Program-made: the position numbers and the translations under genes
Notes under the pieces: model-generated
Seen by the model: the letters and a program-made list of their open reading frames with translations, nothing else
Told to the model about the DNA's origin: nothing
Databases searched by the model: none
Source: Nonomuraea cavernae
GTDB taxonomy: Bacteria; Actinomycetota; Actinomycetes; Streptosporangiales; Streptosporangiaceae
Assembly: GCF_014646355.1 (NCBI RefSeq)
Contig: NZ_BMNH01000003.1
Coordinates: forward strand, 449,131 to 513,130
DNA: 64,000 nt
Direction of reading: 5' to 3'
Part shown: positions 51,001 through 58,680 of the stretch, piece after piece
Layout of the letters: each line of letters starts with the position of its first letter
Position numbering within the stretch: position 1 is the first letter of the stretch

Positions 51001-51752
51001 CGGCCCGCCTCGAGCACGGCGAGGTCGCGCATCGCATAGCGGTGATGCTCGGCCTCCTCCTTCAGCACCACCTTGAGGCAGCGGCGCACGAGGTACTCCT
51101 GGTCGGGATACGGGTCGGCTGGCTTGCGACCGCATACCCGATCGAGCTCGGCCTCGGTGAGCCCGTCGACGACCCGCCGCATCGTGGCCATGCGGGTGAG
51201 CCGCGGCGCGAGCACCTCGTCGAGCGTCGGGGTGGCGTCGAGGGCGAGACCAAGCTTCGCCATCGCCTCGGACGGCATCCCGCCGGCAGGGAGGCCCAAC
51301 GGGTGGTACGGCGTTTTCTCCTCCAACACGGCATTGCCGAGCCAGGCGTCGCCGGCGAACAGCAGGTGCCGCAGGGTCTCGACCAACGACCACTCGCCGT
51401 TGACCTGCTCGTGCAACTTGGCCTCGGGCAACAGCCTGGCGCGGTCGAGCGTCGCCGCCCACAGCGTCTCGATGGCATCCCAAGCAGCCCGAAAGTCGTC
51501 TGGGGACGCGGCGTCACGCGCCAGCACCCGCGTGGGGTGCCGGCGGTCGAGCTCGGCCTCGACGTAGGCGGTCACGTCGACGTCGTTGACGACGAGACGC
51601 TCGAAGTCGCCACCGAGATAGACGTCGCTCCCGTAGCAGTCGACGATCTTCAGACCGCTGACCTCGCAATCGCGGATCTCCAGACCGGCAAGGTCGCACA
51701 GGTGGATGCGGGCACCGCGGAACTGGTCACTCTGGGCGTACTCAGCAGTCAT
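50982..51752 (-). CDS. DinB-like protein with N-terminal pentapeptide-type segment
   Basis: 256 residues from ATG 51752. The N-terminal about 60 residues have a right-handed-helix-like pattern (FRGARIHLCDLAGLEIRDCEVSGLKI). The rest is a DinB/DfsB four-helix domain with the metal-site histidines in WSLVETLRHLLFAGDAW and EEAEHHRYAMRDLAVLE. Function unknown; relatives include thiol-dependent enzymes. The last residues (GRLPSRA) are probably altered by the junction with the integrase remnant. Confidence 0.75.
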   Translation of the reverse strand: MTAEYAQSDQFRGARIHLCDLAGLEIRDCEVSGLKIVDCYGSDVYLGGDFERLVVNDVDVTAYVEAELDRRHPTRVLARDAASPDDFRAAWDAIETLWAATLDRARLLPEAKLHEQVNGEWSLVETLRHLLFAGDAWLGNAVLEEKTPYHPLGLPAGGMPSEAMAKLGLALDATPTLDEVLAPRLTRMATMRRVVDGLTEAELDRVCGRKPADPYPDQEYLVRRCLKVVLKEEAEHHRYAMRDLAVLEAGRLPSRA

Positions 51753-51784
51753 TGAGACAGTATGCACGGCCACGGCGCCGATCT

Positions 51785-52020
51785 TCAGCAGTGAATCCCG
51801 ACTGAATGGCCGAGATCAACGTCGTAGGAGAGGACCCGATCCGTGCCGGTCGTGTCGTCCTTGATGGTCAGTTGTCGCCGAGTGCCGTCGATCGCGATCA
51901 GTTCCGACTGCAGCCGCACCTCGATGCCGTATCGGGCGGCCGCGTACGGCCGTCCCCTGCGCACGAGCAGGTACGTGAGCCACGCTGCGGCGGCCACGGC
52001 GCCGGCCAGCAGGGAGTCGA
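51785..52020 (-). pseudogene. C-terminal fragment like sulfide:quinone oxidoreductase/FAD reductase
   Basis: The frame reads RYGIEVRLQSELIAIDGTRRQ, then a T-rich strand and RVLSYDVDLGHSV before the stop. The YGIEVRLxSxLxAIDGxxR...LxYD pattern matches the middle of sulfide:quinone oxidoreductase-like flavoproteins. It is fused in frame to hydrophobic residues that follow the TauE remnant, so neither gene is whole. Confidence 0.5.
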
Positions 52021-52440
52021 TGCTCCACGTGGAGTGGAACAGTGCGGGCGGGGCCTGCTGGATGAGCACGAAGCCGCCCATCACGAGGACGAACCAGCCG
52101 AATCCCTTGCGGAGGCGGTCGGCGGGGACGCGCCCGGCGAGCCACCGACCGCTGCCGCGGTGGCGGGCAGGGCGATCGACCAGTCGACCGGGATCGTCTG
52201 CAGGTAGCCGGCCAGCCCGGCGAACGACTTCATCGCGATCACCACCAGGGAGGTGGCGACGGCCATGCTCATCGGCATGCCGCCGAGCAGGACCAGCGCG
52301 GGGACGACCAGGAAGCCGCCGCCCGCACCGACGCCCGCGAGGTAGACGAGCAAGGGAACGGTCAGGATCGATCCTCCACCGCCGAACAGGCCCAGGGTCA
52401 GGCCGACGGTGACGGCGCCGATCAGAATGAGAGCGGTCAT
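52021..52440 (-). pseudogene. TauE/SafE sulfite exporter-type protein, deleted and frameshifted
   Basis: It starts normally at ATG 52440 ([36 protein letters not shown]), then jumps directly to [20 protein letters not shown]. About 80-90 residues found between these segments in full-length TauE are missing. After [12 protein letters not shown] the frame shifts; the continuation ([20 protein letters not shown]) lies in the next frame. A normal TauE protein has about 250 residues with both GGGG motifs well apart. Confidence 0.72.
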
Positions 52441-52458
52441 GTCGTTCGTCCCGCCCCG

Positions 52459-52693
52459 TCAGGCGGGGTTGCGACCGGGGCGGCGGATACAGGCGAGCGC
52501 GGCGTCCATGTCGGCGCCCGTGCCGCGGTTGTACGGCAGGTGGGCGAGCAGTGAGCCCATGGCGCAGGTGTCGGTCAGCCCGGCGAATACCAGGCCCGCG
52601 CCGACGAAGGCGCCGACGAAGCGCGCCCCGGGCAGCCACAGGTCGGCCACGATGGACGTCAGCACGATGCAGCCGGCGACCACGCGAACCTGA
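52459..52693 (-). pseudogene. DUF2892 (YgaP-like) membrane segment, cut off from its rhodanese domain
   Basis: Frame reading RWSLERQVRVVAGCIVLTS, then a second membrane stretch ending GSLLAHLPYNRG. This is the DUF2892 membrane hairpin normally fused after a rhodanese domain. It lacks a start in frame and is out of register with the rhodanese piece at 52659. Confidence 0.65.
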
Positions 52694-52943
52694 CGCTCCA
52701 GGCTCCATCGCTGTCGGCGTCGCAGAGCCTCTTGTGCGCATGCCTGGCCCGGCCGCCGGACTGGCAGATGAGCAGCATGCGGCCGCCGGCGTCGGTCACG
52801 ATCTGCCGCAGATGGGTGTCGACCTGGTCAAGCGGCAGGTTGATCGCCCCGGCGATGTGCGCGGTCTCGAACTCGGCGGGGGTCCGGACGTCCACGACGA
52901 GCACGTCCGGGTTGGAGGCGATCAGCGCGCGGGCCGTCTCCAT
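52659..52943 (-). pseudogene. rhodanese domain, truncated
   Basis: From ATG 52943: VLVVDVRTPAEFETAHIAGA, then the active-site loop CQSGGRA (Cys is the sulfur carrier). The last part of the domain (the usual second half after the Cys loop) is missing and the frame runs into the DUF2892 DNA in the wrong register. Together with 52459 it was probably a single rhodanese-DUF2892 gene that lost about 40 residues. The catalytic Cys half could still be translated. Confidence 0.72.
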
Positions 52944-52980
52944 ACCGTCTCCACGCGGGTCTCCATGGATGCGGCTCTGA

Positions 52981-54189
52981 TCACCCAGCCGAGGCCAGCG
53001 CTCGGCGGGCGGCTTCAACGGTGAACCGGGCCGGGTCGAACTCCTGCGCGCTCTCCAGACCCGCCCAGTGGACATATCCGTCATGCTCGTCGTGTCCGGG
53101 ATCGGCCAGCACCAGGCGGAGGTATTCGTAGCCTCCGATGCCGCCGACGTCCTCTGGCGGGCAAGCGCCCGCCCCGTCCGCCAGCACCGGGTAACGGACC
53201 CCTTCCTCCGCGGTGCGGATCTCCTCCAGCACGATGTCATGCCGCCAACTGTCACCCAGGTCATACTCGTACTCCATGGCTGCCCCGACCTGTGCGAGCA
53301 CCTTCGCCACCGAGGTCTTCTTCTCGTCCACCATGTCCAGATCCCACTCGGGTGACGGTTCGCCGTACAGGACACCGCCCTCTGTGAACAGGTGGAGATG
53401 GCAGTCCTCCCAGCCCATCGCCGCGACCAGGATGGCGTGCAGCCTGCCGAGCGTGATCCCGGGGGAGACGAGCAGGCGCCGCCAGATCACCGGATCCGCA
53501 CTCTCCTGGAGCGTCACCCGGATCTGATAGATCGGCTCTCCCGGCGCGGCCTCACCGAGGCTGCGCCGCACGGCGTTCACCGCCACCGGCGTCAGAGCCG
53601 CCGTCTCCTCCGTGAGCTCGACCGCGCCCAGCCGGACCAGAACGGTCAGCAGTCGATCGATGTCCTGGTCGGTCATCCGCCGCTGCGATCGCGGGTCGCG
53701 CATCTCGTAGTAGGGCGACGCGATCTCCCAGGCCAGCTCACGCAGATCCGCGACGGGCACCGGCCCGCCGTACAGCCTGCGCAGCAGCGCCGGCCAGATG
53801 AGCGTGAACTCCTCGCCGACCAGCGACGTGTACCAGTAGCTCTGAGGGAAGAGCGCCCCGCTCATCTTTCCCAACGCGGTGAACGACGCCTCCCACAACC
53901 GCTCCGAGTCCTTCAGCAGTGGCGCCGCCTTCTTCACAGGTAGCAGCCGCCCCTTGACCACCCGGACCAGCCCAGCCGCCTTGGCCCATTCCACGATCAG
54001 GTTCAATCCGGGCAGTTCGGTGCTGCTCTTCGTCCTGAACACCCGGTCGCCGATCTTCGGGTCGATCTCGTCGCCGGTCTCCAGCAGCGCTACGAGCGCC
54101 CGCGCGTCCGACAGCGTTAGGTTCCCCGTCTGGGTCAGCTTCCGGCCTTCGCCCACCCACTCGGTGAACGCTCGCAACTTTTCCCGCAT
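52981..54189 (-). CDS. plasmid pRiA4b ORF-3 family protein
   Basis: 402 residues. The C-terminal 180 residues (YQIRVTLQESADPVIWRRLL, HLHLFTEGGVLYGEP, YEYDLGDSWRHDIVLE, DPARFTVEAARRAL) are the pRiA4b ORF-3/TnpR-like domain found on plasmids and in mobile regions. The N-terminal 200 residues form a helical extension with winged-helix-like character. Function unknown. Intact among decayed genes, with normal codon use. Confidence 0.85.
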   Translation of the reverse strand: MREKLRAFTEWVGEGRKLTQTGNLTLSDARALVALLETGDEIDPKIGDRVFRTKSSTELPGLNLIVEWAKAAGLVRVVKGRLLPVKKAAPLLKDSERLWEASFTALGKMSGALFPQSYWYTSLVGEEFTLIWPALLRRLYGGPVPVADLRELAWEIASPYYEMRDPRSQRRMTDQDIDRLLTVLVRLGAVELTEETAALTPVAVNAVRRSLGEAAPGEPIYQIRVTLQESADPVIWRRLLVSPGITLGRLHAILVAAMGWEDCHLHLFTEGGVLYGEPSPEWDLDMVDEKKTSVAKVLAQVGAAMEYEYDLGDSWRHDIVLEEIRTAEEGVRYPVLADGAGACPPEDVGGIGGYEYLRLVLADPGHDEHDGYVHWAGLESAQEFDPARFTVEAARRALASAG

Positions 54190-54281
54190 AGCGTTCAGAG
54201 TATGGCGCGGCGTCCGGCCTCAGCTGCCCGCATCGCGAACGAGTCCTTCTGGCCCATGAGACACCCGTAGGCTCAGGTGCT

Positions 54282-55580
54282 GTGGCGAAGAAACGTAGAG
54301 CGAAGGCAAACCCCACGCGGGGAGTCAGCGGCAATCCTGCCCGGCGCGCGCAGCAGCTCGCCGCCCGTCAGCCCTCGCCCGACTCTCGTTCTGGGCTCTT
54401 CGAGTCGCTGCTGGGGACCGCTGGGGATCAGTGGTGGCCAGACTCCCAGCATACGATCATCGAGCGCCTCGCTGACCTGCCCGCTCACTCGCCGCTGCGG
54501 CTGGAGAACGCCGTCGTGGACCTGGTCGGCGAGGAGCTGTGGACGCGCATGCAGACCGAGACCATGGGTTTCCACTGGGACCAGTACCTGGCCTCCCTGG
54601 CCGACCTCGTCCACGACGAGATCCAGATCGCCGCGCGCACCGGCGGGCAGACGGACGACCTGTGGCGGATGCTGCACGGGCTCGCCGCGATGACCCCGCC
54701 GTCCAGCGGGGAGATGCTGCGCCGTGACCCCGGCCTCGCAGTCCGCGAAGCCATCAAGGACACCACGACGGCCTTGGCCAAGGCCGGCATCGCTCCCGCG
54801 TGGCCGAGTGAGATTCTCTGGGCCACTCCGGCCGGAGAGCCGCTGCTGCTGGCCGACGAGTACGGCTCGCGGTACGCGCTCCTCGCCCCCTTCTCCTGGG
54901 GCGGTGAAGACCCGCACTGGTACTGCTGGGACATCGACCGCTGCACCGGAGACCGGGTCGTGCACGCTGCCGTCTTCGCCTCGCCGGAGGAAGCGCTCGC
55001 CGAGTGGAGAGCCGCCGTTGGGACGCACGCGGCACCCGCCTCCACCCAGCCGGCCCCGTGCGACCAAGCCGCCGCCCGCGACCTGCTGGATCCGCTGTGC
55101 CGTTCTGACCTCCTGGGCGCCCTGCTGCTCGGCACTGAGTCGCAACGGCTCATCGCCGAGCGTTTCCGCCTGCGCCAGCGTGCCAGAGCTCTCTGCGAGT
55201 CGTTCACCGTCGCTCCCGCACCCAGGCCCAAGCAGGACCTTAACCCGATCATCGACGACTTCGCCGCCTGGCTGCGCGATCGAGATGACCACAGACCCGA
55301 ACGAGAAGACATCGCCACGCTCGCCGACGCCTGGTCCAGAGACTCCGGACCCGGCTACTATGCCTGCTCCCCGCATCGGATCGAGCACACCGTGATCCTT
55401 ATCGGAGACGGGTACATCAAGAAGTACGCCGAGGCCATCCTCGATCTGCTACCCCAGTGGGCCGAATGGTGCATTGAACGCACCGGCCTGGCCGGCGAAC
55501 TGGCAGAGCGAGCCCGCCGAGCAGCCGCGAACAACCGGTGGGACGGATCCGACAGCATGGACCTGCGCCGTACCGAATAG
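54282..55580 (+). CDS. hypothetical protein
   Basis: 432 residues from GTG 54282 (VAKKRRAKANPTRG). A basic N-terminal tail is followed by a mainly helical region (LRLENAVVDLVGEELWTRMQ, EIQIAARTGGQTDDLWRML), a beta-rich centre (LLADEYGSRYALLAPFSW) and a C-terminal stretch with conserved-looking aromatic and acidic residues (LPQWAEWCIERTGL). No membrane part, no family recognised. Divergent from the pRiA4b-like gene by 92 bases. Confidence 0.75.
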   Translation: MAKKRRAKANPTRGVSGNPARRAQQLAARQPSPDSRSGLFESLLGTAGDQWWPDSQHTIIERLADLPAHSPLRLENAVVDLVGEELWTRMQTETMGFHWDQYLASLADLVHDEIQIAARTGGQTDDLWRMLHGLAAMTPPSSGEMLRRDPGLAVREAIKDTTTALAKAGIAPAWPSEILWATPAGEPLLLADEYGSRYALLAPFSWGGEDPHWYCWDIDRCTGDRVVHAAVFASPEEALAEWRAAVGTHAAPASTQPAPCDQAAARDLLDPLCRSDLLGALLLGTESQRLIAERFRLRQRARALCESFTVAPAPRPKQDLNPIIDDFAAWLRDRDDHRPEREDIATLADAWSRDSGPGYYACSPHRIEHTVILIGDGYIKKYAEAILDLLPQWAEWCIERTGLAGELAERARRAAANNRWDGSDSMDLRRTE

Positions 55581-55763
55581 GTGAACCGCTCCCGCATGTC
55601 CGGGCTGCGCGACCAGACAGGCGACCAGGCACGAGCCCACGACGGTCTCGCCCATGCCCATGCCGCGCTCGGCCGGCATGACCGGGTACACCATCACTGG
55701 TCCAGGGCTCTGAACATTCTCGTCGTCCTCGGCGCCGACCGCACCGAGGAGAGCGGCGCCGTC
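55581..55763 (+). pseudogene. C-terminal TPR fragment of a regulator
   Basis: A plus-strand stretch reads LRDQTGDQARAHDGLAHAHA, then ALGRHDRVHHHWSRALNIL and LGADRTEES. This is the last TPR of AfsR/SARP-type proteins (usually ALGRHDEALDHWxxAL...LGxxxAxE). There is no start or upstream domain, only the tail, so it is a leftover of a larger gene. The rest of the interval to 55845 shows nothing further. Confidence 0.5.
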
Positions 55764-55845
55764 AGCAGGAGCGGGTCGGCCGCGGCGATCGCCTCGTCGC
55801 CGGGAGAATCGCCCGTGCGGGGCTTCGCCCCTTTCCGGGGGCCGG

Positions 55846-56424
55846 TCAGGGCACTTCGCGGCGGCCGGCGGACGCCAGGACCCGGTCCACGAGTTCTGCC
55901 ACGAACTTCCTGCTCGGCGGCTGGGCCTGGAAGACGCCGCGGACGATCACGCCGCCCACCAGGAGCGCCAGGGACGGCTCGACGTCCTGCGGCGGCAGGT
56001 GGGAGCGCAGGATGTCCTCCAGCGCCCTGGTCCCGGCTTCGTACAGCCGGCGGCGCAGCTCGTCCACGACCGGATCGCTGCCGGACCGCTCGAAGACCCC
56101 GCCGAGGACTCGGTCGAGGTGCCCGCCCGCGAGGTCTTCGGCGAAGTCGGTCAGCCCGCTGATGAGGTCGGCCCGCAGGTCGCCGGTCGGCTCGGGATGC
56201 TCCATCGCGTCGCAGATCTGGCCGACCGAGGCTCGTACCAGGTCGAGGCGGGTCGGCCAGTGCGCGTAGACGGTCACCTTCGAGTAGCCCGCCCGGCGGG
56301 CGACCTCGGCGTGGGTCATCGCGTCCCAGCCTTCCTCGCGGAAGAGCTGCGTGGCGGCGTCGATGACGTCGCGGCGCGTGCGCAGGACGCGTGGGTCGAC
56401 GTCGCCGCTTTCCCCCTGCCCCAT
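55846..56424 (-). CDS. TetR family transcriptional regulator
   Basis: 192 residues. N-terminal helix-turn-helix (VIDAATQLFREEGWDAMTHA, EVARRAGYSKVTVYAHWPTR) and a ligand-binding C-terminal domain. Divergent from the DoxX gene by 143 bases, which it probably controls. A short palindrome lies between them. Confidence 0.9.
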   Translation of the reverse strand: MGQGESGDVDPRVLRTRRDVIDAATQLFREEGWDAMTHAEVARRAGYSKVTVYAHWPTRLDLVRASVGQICDAMEHPEPTGDLRADLISGLTDFAEDLAGGHLDRVLGGVFERSGSDPVVDELRRRLYEAGTRALEDILRSHLPPQDVEPSLALLVGGVIVRGVFQAQPPSRKFVAELVDRVLASAGRREVP

Positions 56425-56478
56425 GTCGGACGATCCTATCCGACTTCCACACCTGACGGTAACTTCTGAACAACTTGT

Positions 56479-56488
56479 ACAGTACTGT
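56479..56488. promoter_or_regulatory. possible TetR operator
   Basis: ACAGTACTGT is a perfect 10-bp palindrome inside an AT-richer stretch (TTGTACAGTACTGTTTGAA) between the TetR (start 56424) and DoxX (start 56568) genes. Confidence 0.4.
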
Positions 56489-56567
56489 TTGAATCGTCAA
56501 GCGGGCCTGCCCATGCACCTCGGGTGAGCGGCATGCCCGCCTGCCCCGACCCCTTCGAGAGGCGACC

Positions 56568-56981
56568 ATGACGACCACGACCACCCCCGCCCGCAGAGGG
56601 CTCAACCTCGGACTCTGGACCGCCCAGGGGCTTCTGGCGCTGATCTTCGTGGGTGGCGGCATCTGGAAGCTGGCCATGCCCCGGCCGGAGCTGGCCGAGA
56701 TCTTCCCCTGGACCGGGGGGACTCCGCCGGCGCTGCTCTACGTGACCTCGGTGTTCGACGTCCTCGGCGGGCTCGGCGTGCTGTTGCCGGCGCTCACGCG
56801 GATCAAGCCGGGGCTCACCGTCCTGGCGGCGCTCGGCTGCGTCGCGCTCCAGGCGTCCGCGATCGTCTTCCATCTCTCGCGCGGGGAGACGGACGTGGTG
56901 ATCAACGTCGTGCTCATCGCGCTCGCGCTCTTCGTCGCCTGGGGCCGCCACCGCGCGGCGCCGATCCCGCCGCGCGCGTGA
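56568..56981 (+). CDS. DoxX family membrane protein
   Basis: 137 residues, four membrane segments, ATG after GAGAGGCGACC. FVGGGIWKLAMPRPELAEIF and VTSVFDVLGGLGVLLPALT match DoxX-like proteins, associated with redox and thiol homeostasis. Probably regulated by the adjacent divergent TetR. Confidence 0.83.
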   Translation: MTTTTTPARRGLNLGLWTAQGLLALIFVGGGIWKLAMPRPELAEIFPWTGGTPPALLYVTSVFDVLGGLGVLLPALTRIKPGLTVLAALGCVALQASAIVFHLSRGETDVVINVVLIALALFVAWGRHRAAPIPPRA

Positions 56982-57100
56982 CGGGGCGAGGCCGTCCTGG
57001 CCCGTGAAAGCTGGGGGCACGCGCAGGTCCCGGGCCGCCGGCTGGTCTACGTCGTGGCGAGGTCGCTGGCGGCCACGTAGCCAAAGGTCATGGCGGGGGC

Positions 57101-57325
57101 TCACCTTTGGCCGCCGTCCTGCGCGTGCTCGCTGCCGGTCAGCGCCAGCAGTTCGTCCAGGTCGTCGGAGATCAGTACGACGGCCGTGCCGTCGGGCGAG
57201 CCGCTCGATCTGGCGGGCGATCTCCGCCTTGGCGCCCACGTCCACGCCCGCGATCGGCTGGTCCAGGAGGAGCACCTTGGGTTCGGCGGAGGCGGCGCGC
57301 CGCACCGTGACAGTGCATCCGTGAT
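57101..57325 (-). pseudogene. C-terminal fragment of a sugar ABC transporter ATPase (RbsA/MglA type)
   Basis: One frame reads EPKVLLLDQPIAGVDVGAKA (Walker B with Gln in place of the catalytic Glu), then EIARQIERLARR. The continuation TAVVLISDDLDELLALTGSE and stop (57101) is in another frame. The GVDVGAKAEI motif is that of the second ATPase domain of ribose/galactose-type ABC proteins. No start, other domain or permease remains. Bases 56982-57100 hold nothing recognisable. Confidence 0.7.
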
Positions 57326-57443
57326 CTTCGCGGATGCACTGCTGGTGTTTCCGGGCCCCGGGCTCGCGCCGCCTCTGGATTGTCGGTGCCCGTTGATAAC
57401 TATGGCCTGTCACGTTGCCCCCCGACGACGATGGAGCTCCCCC

Positions 57444-57572
57444 ATGGCCACGGCCACCTTCAGAGACGAGAGCGCCACCGGCAGGTGCTCAGTTGAGATC
57501 GCCCCTCCCTCTCGGCTCGACGCGCGCCCGGCGCGTGAGCTCGTCCGTCTCGTCCCGCGGGCCGGAGGCTGA
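57444..57572 (+). CDS. small ORF of uncertain status
   Basis: 42 residues from ATG 57444 (MATATFRDESATGRCSVEI, then Pro/Arg-rich). No clear ribosome site. It ends one base before the next tiny ORF (57574). Possibly a surviving N-terminal scrap of the broken gene that follows. No family. Confidence 0.25.
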   Translation: MATATFRDESATGRCSVEIAPPSRLDARPARELVRLVPRAGG

Positions 57573-57573
57573 C

Positions 57574-57663
57574 ATGGGTGTCCTCGACAACTTCCCCAAG
57601 TCCCAGGGCTACCTGCTCAACCACCACATCGCGGAGCTGCCGCGTGCGCTGTTCGCCCGGTAG
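57574..57663 (+). CDS. 29-residue ORF of uncertain status
   Basis: ATG 57574 after GGAGGCTGAC, a good ribosome site. The peptide MGVLDNFPKSQGYLLNHHIA ending LPRALFAR has protein-like composition. It could be a real micropeptide or the broken start of the decayed gene downstream. No homologue recognised. Confidence 0.3.
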   Translation: MGVLDNFPKSQGYLLNHHIAELPRALFAR

Positions 57664-57705
57664 GGGGCGGGCGGACGGCCCGGCACCGGGCGCAGGGCGT
57701 TCGGC

Positions 57706-58000
57706 ATGTGGGCGCAGCTGCGGCTCAGCCTGGGCGACAAGGGCGGCCACGAGCACCCTGAGGAGGTGCTCCGGCTGGTGTACGAGGTGGCCGGCGGTGA
57801 CATCCCCTGGACGTTCGAGGACACGCGCTCTCTGTGGGAGATCGCCGACGCGCTGTCGAGTTGCGGTCACACCAGGCACGCCGAGCTGTACCGGATTCCG
57901 CTGGCCGCCATCGCGACGCTCGGATACCCCGAGCGCCGTCAGATCCTTGGTGACGCGCCGCCGTGGCACCCGGCCCACCGCAGCGCGGGCCGGGCCGCGC
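57706..58000 (+). pseudogene. broken ORF preceding the DUF4132 remnant
   Basis: From ATG 57706 the frame is protein-like for about 85 residues (MWAQLRLSLGDKGGHEHPEE, VYEVAGGDIPWTFEDTRSLW, HAELYRIPLAAIATLGYP) and then becomes low-complexity Arg/Gly, the mark of a shifted frame. The next coherent frame begins at 58001. Family not recognised; it may be an unrelated gene joined to the DUF4132 tail. Confidence 0.45.
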
Positions 58001-58507
58001 ATGCGGGTCGCCTCCGACCCCCATCAGGACGACTGGGGCACGGCCTCCTGCGCCGCCACCGACGCGATCCGGTTCCGCCACGCGGATCTTCCCGGCGACG
58101 CGCCGCTCACCGACGTGCCGCCGCTGGTGTTGTCGGAACTGCTGCGCGACGCCGACCTCACCGTGGGGGTCGGGTCCCTGGGGCTCGACCAGCAGGCGAC
58201 GGCCGGGCAGCTGAAGATCGCCGACCGAGCGGAGCTGACCGACCGGTTCCTGCGCGTGCGGGGGCAACTGCGCACCTACCGGATTCATCTGGGGTCGGGC
58301 AACATCCTGATGGAGCCGAACGACGCCTACCTGTGCATCGTCCCCGGCCACGACCGCTCCGCCCCATCGGTGTTCCTGCCGTTCGAGGAGGACGGCGGAA
58401 TGTTGTCGGTCATCTTGTCGAAGGCGTTCCTGCTGGCCGACGACACCACGATCAGCGATCCCAGCATCACCCGCCAGCTCGTCGCCACCTTGCCCGTGGC
58501 CATGTAA
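58001..58507 (+). pseudogene. C-terminal fragment of a DUF4132 protein
   Basis: 168 residues. The stretch IHLGSGNILMEPNDAYLCIV, then FLPFEEDGGMLSVILSKAFL and LADDTTISDPSITRQL is the highly conserved end of DUF4132 (MolR/YehI-like) proteins, which are usually over 800 residues long. Only this end survives. DUF4132 genes often sit with MoxR ATPase and vWA genes; a vWA operon lies 180 bases downstream on the opposite strand. Bases 58508-58680 show no gene. Confidence 0.72.
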
Positions 58508-58680
58508 AAGCGGGTCAGACCCACACGCACTTGGCCGTTGACACGGTGTTGGCGTCGGCCGCAGGTTGCGCCTCTGGCAGTTTCTCCAGTATCTGCGCGA
58601 CTAAGAGTGCGTTCCGCCAGCTGACACGATCAACAGCCACACCGGAGGTGTCTCAATCGTCCCTACCCACGGAAACGGCA

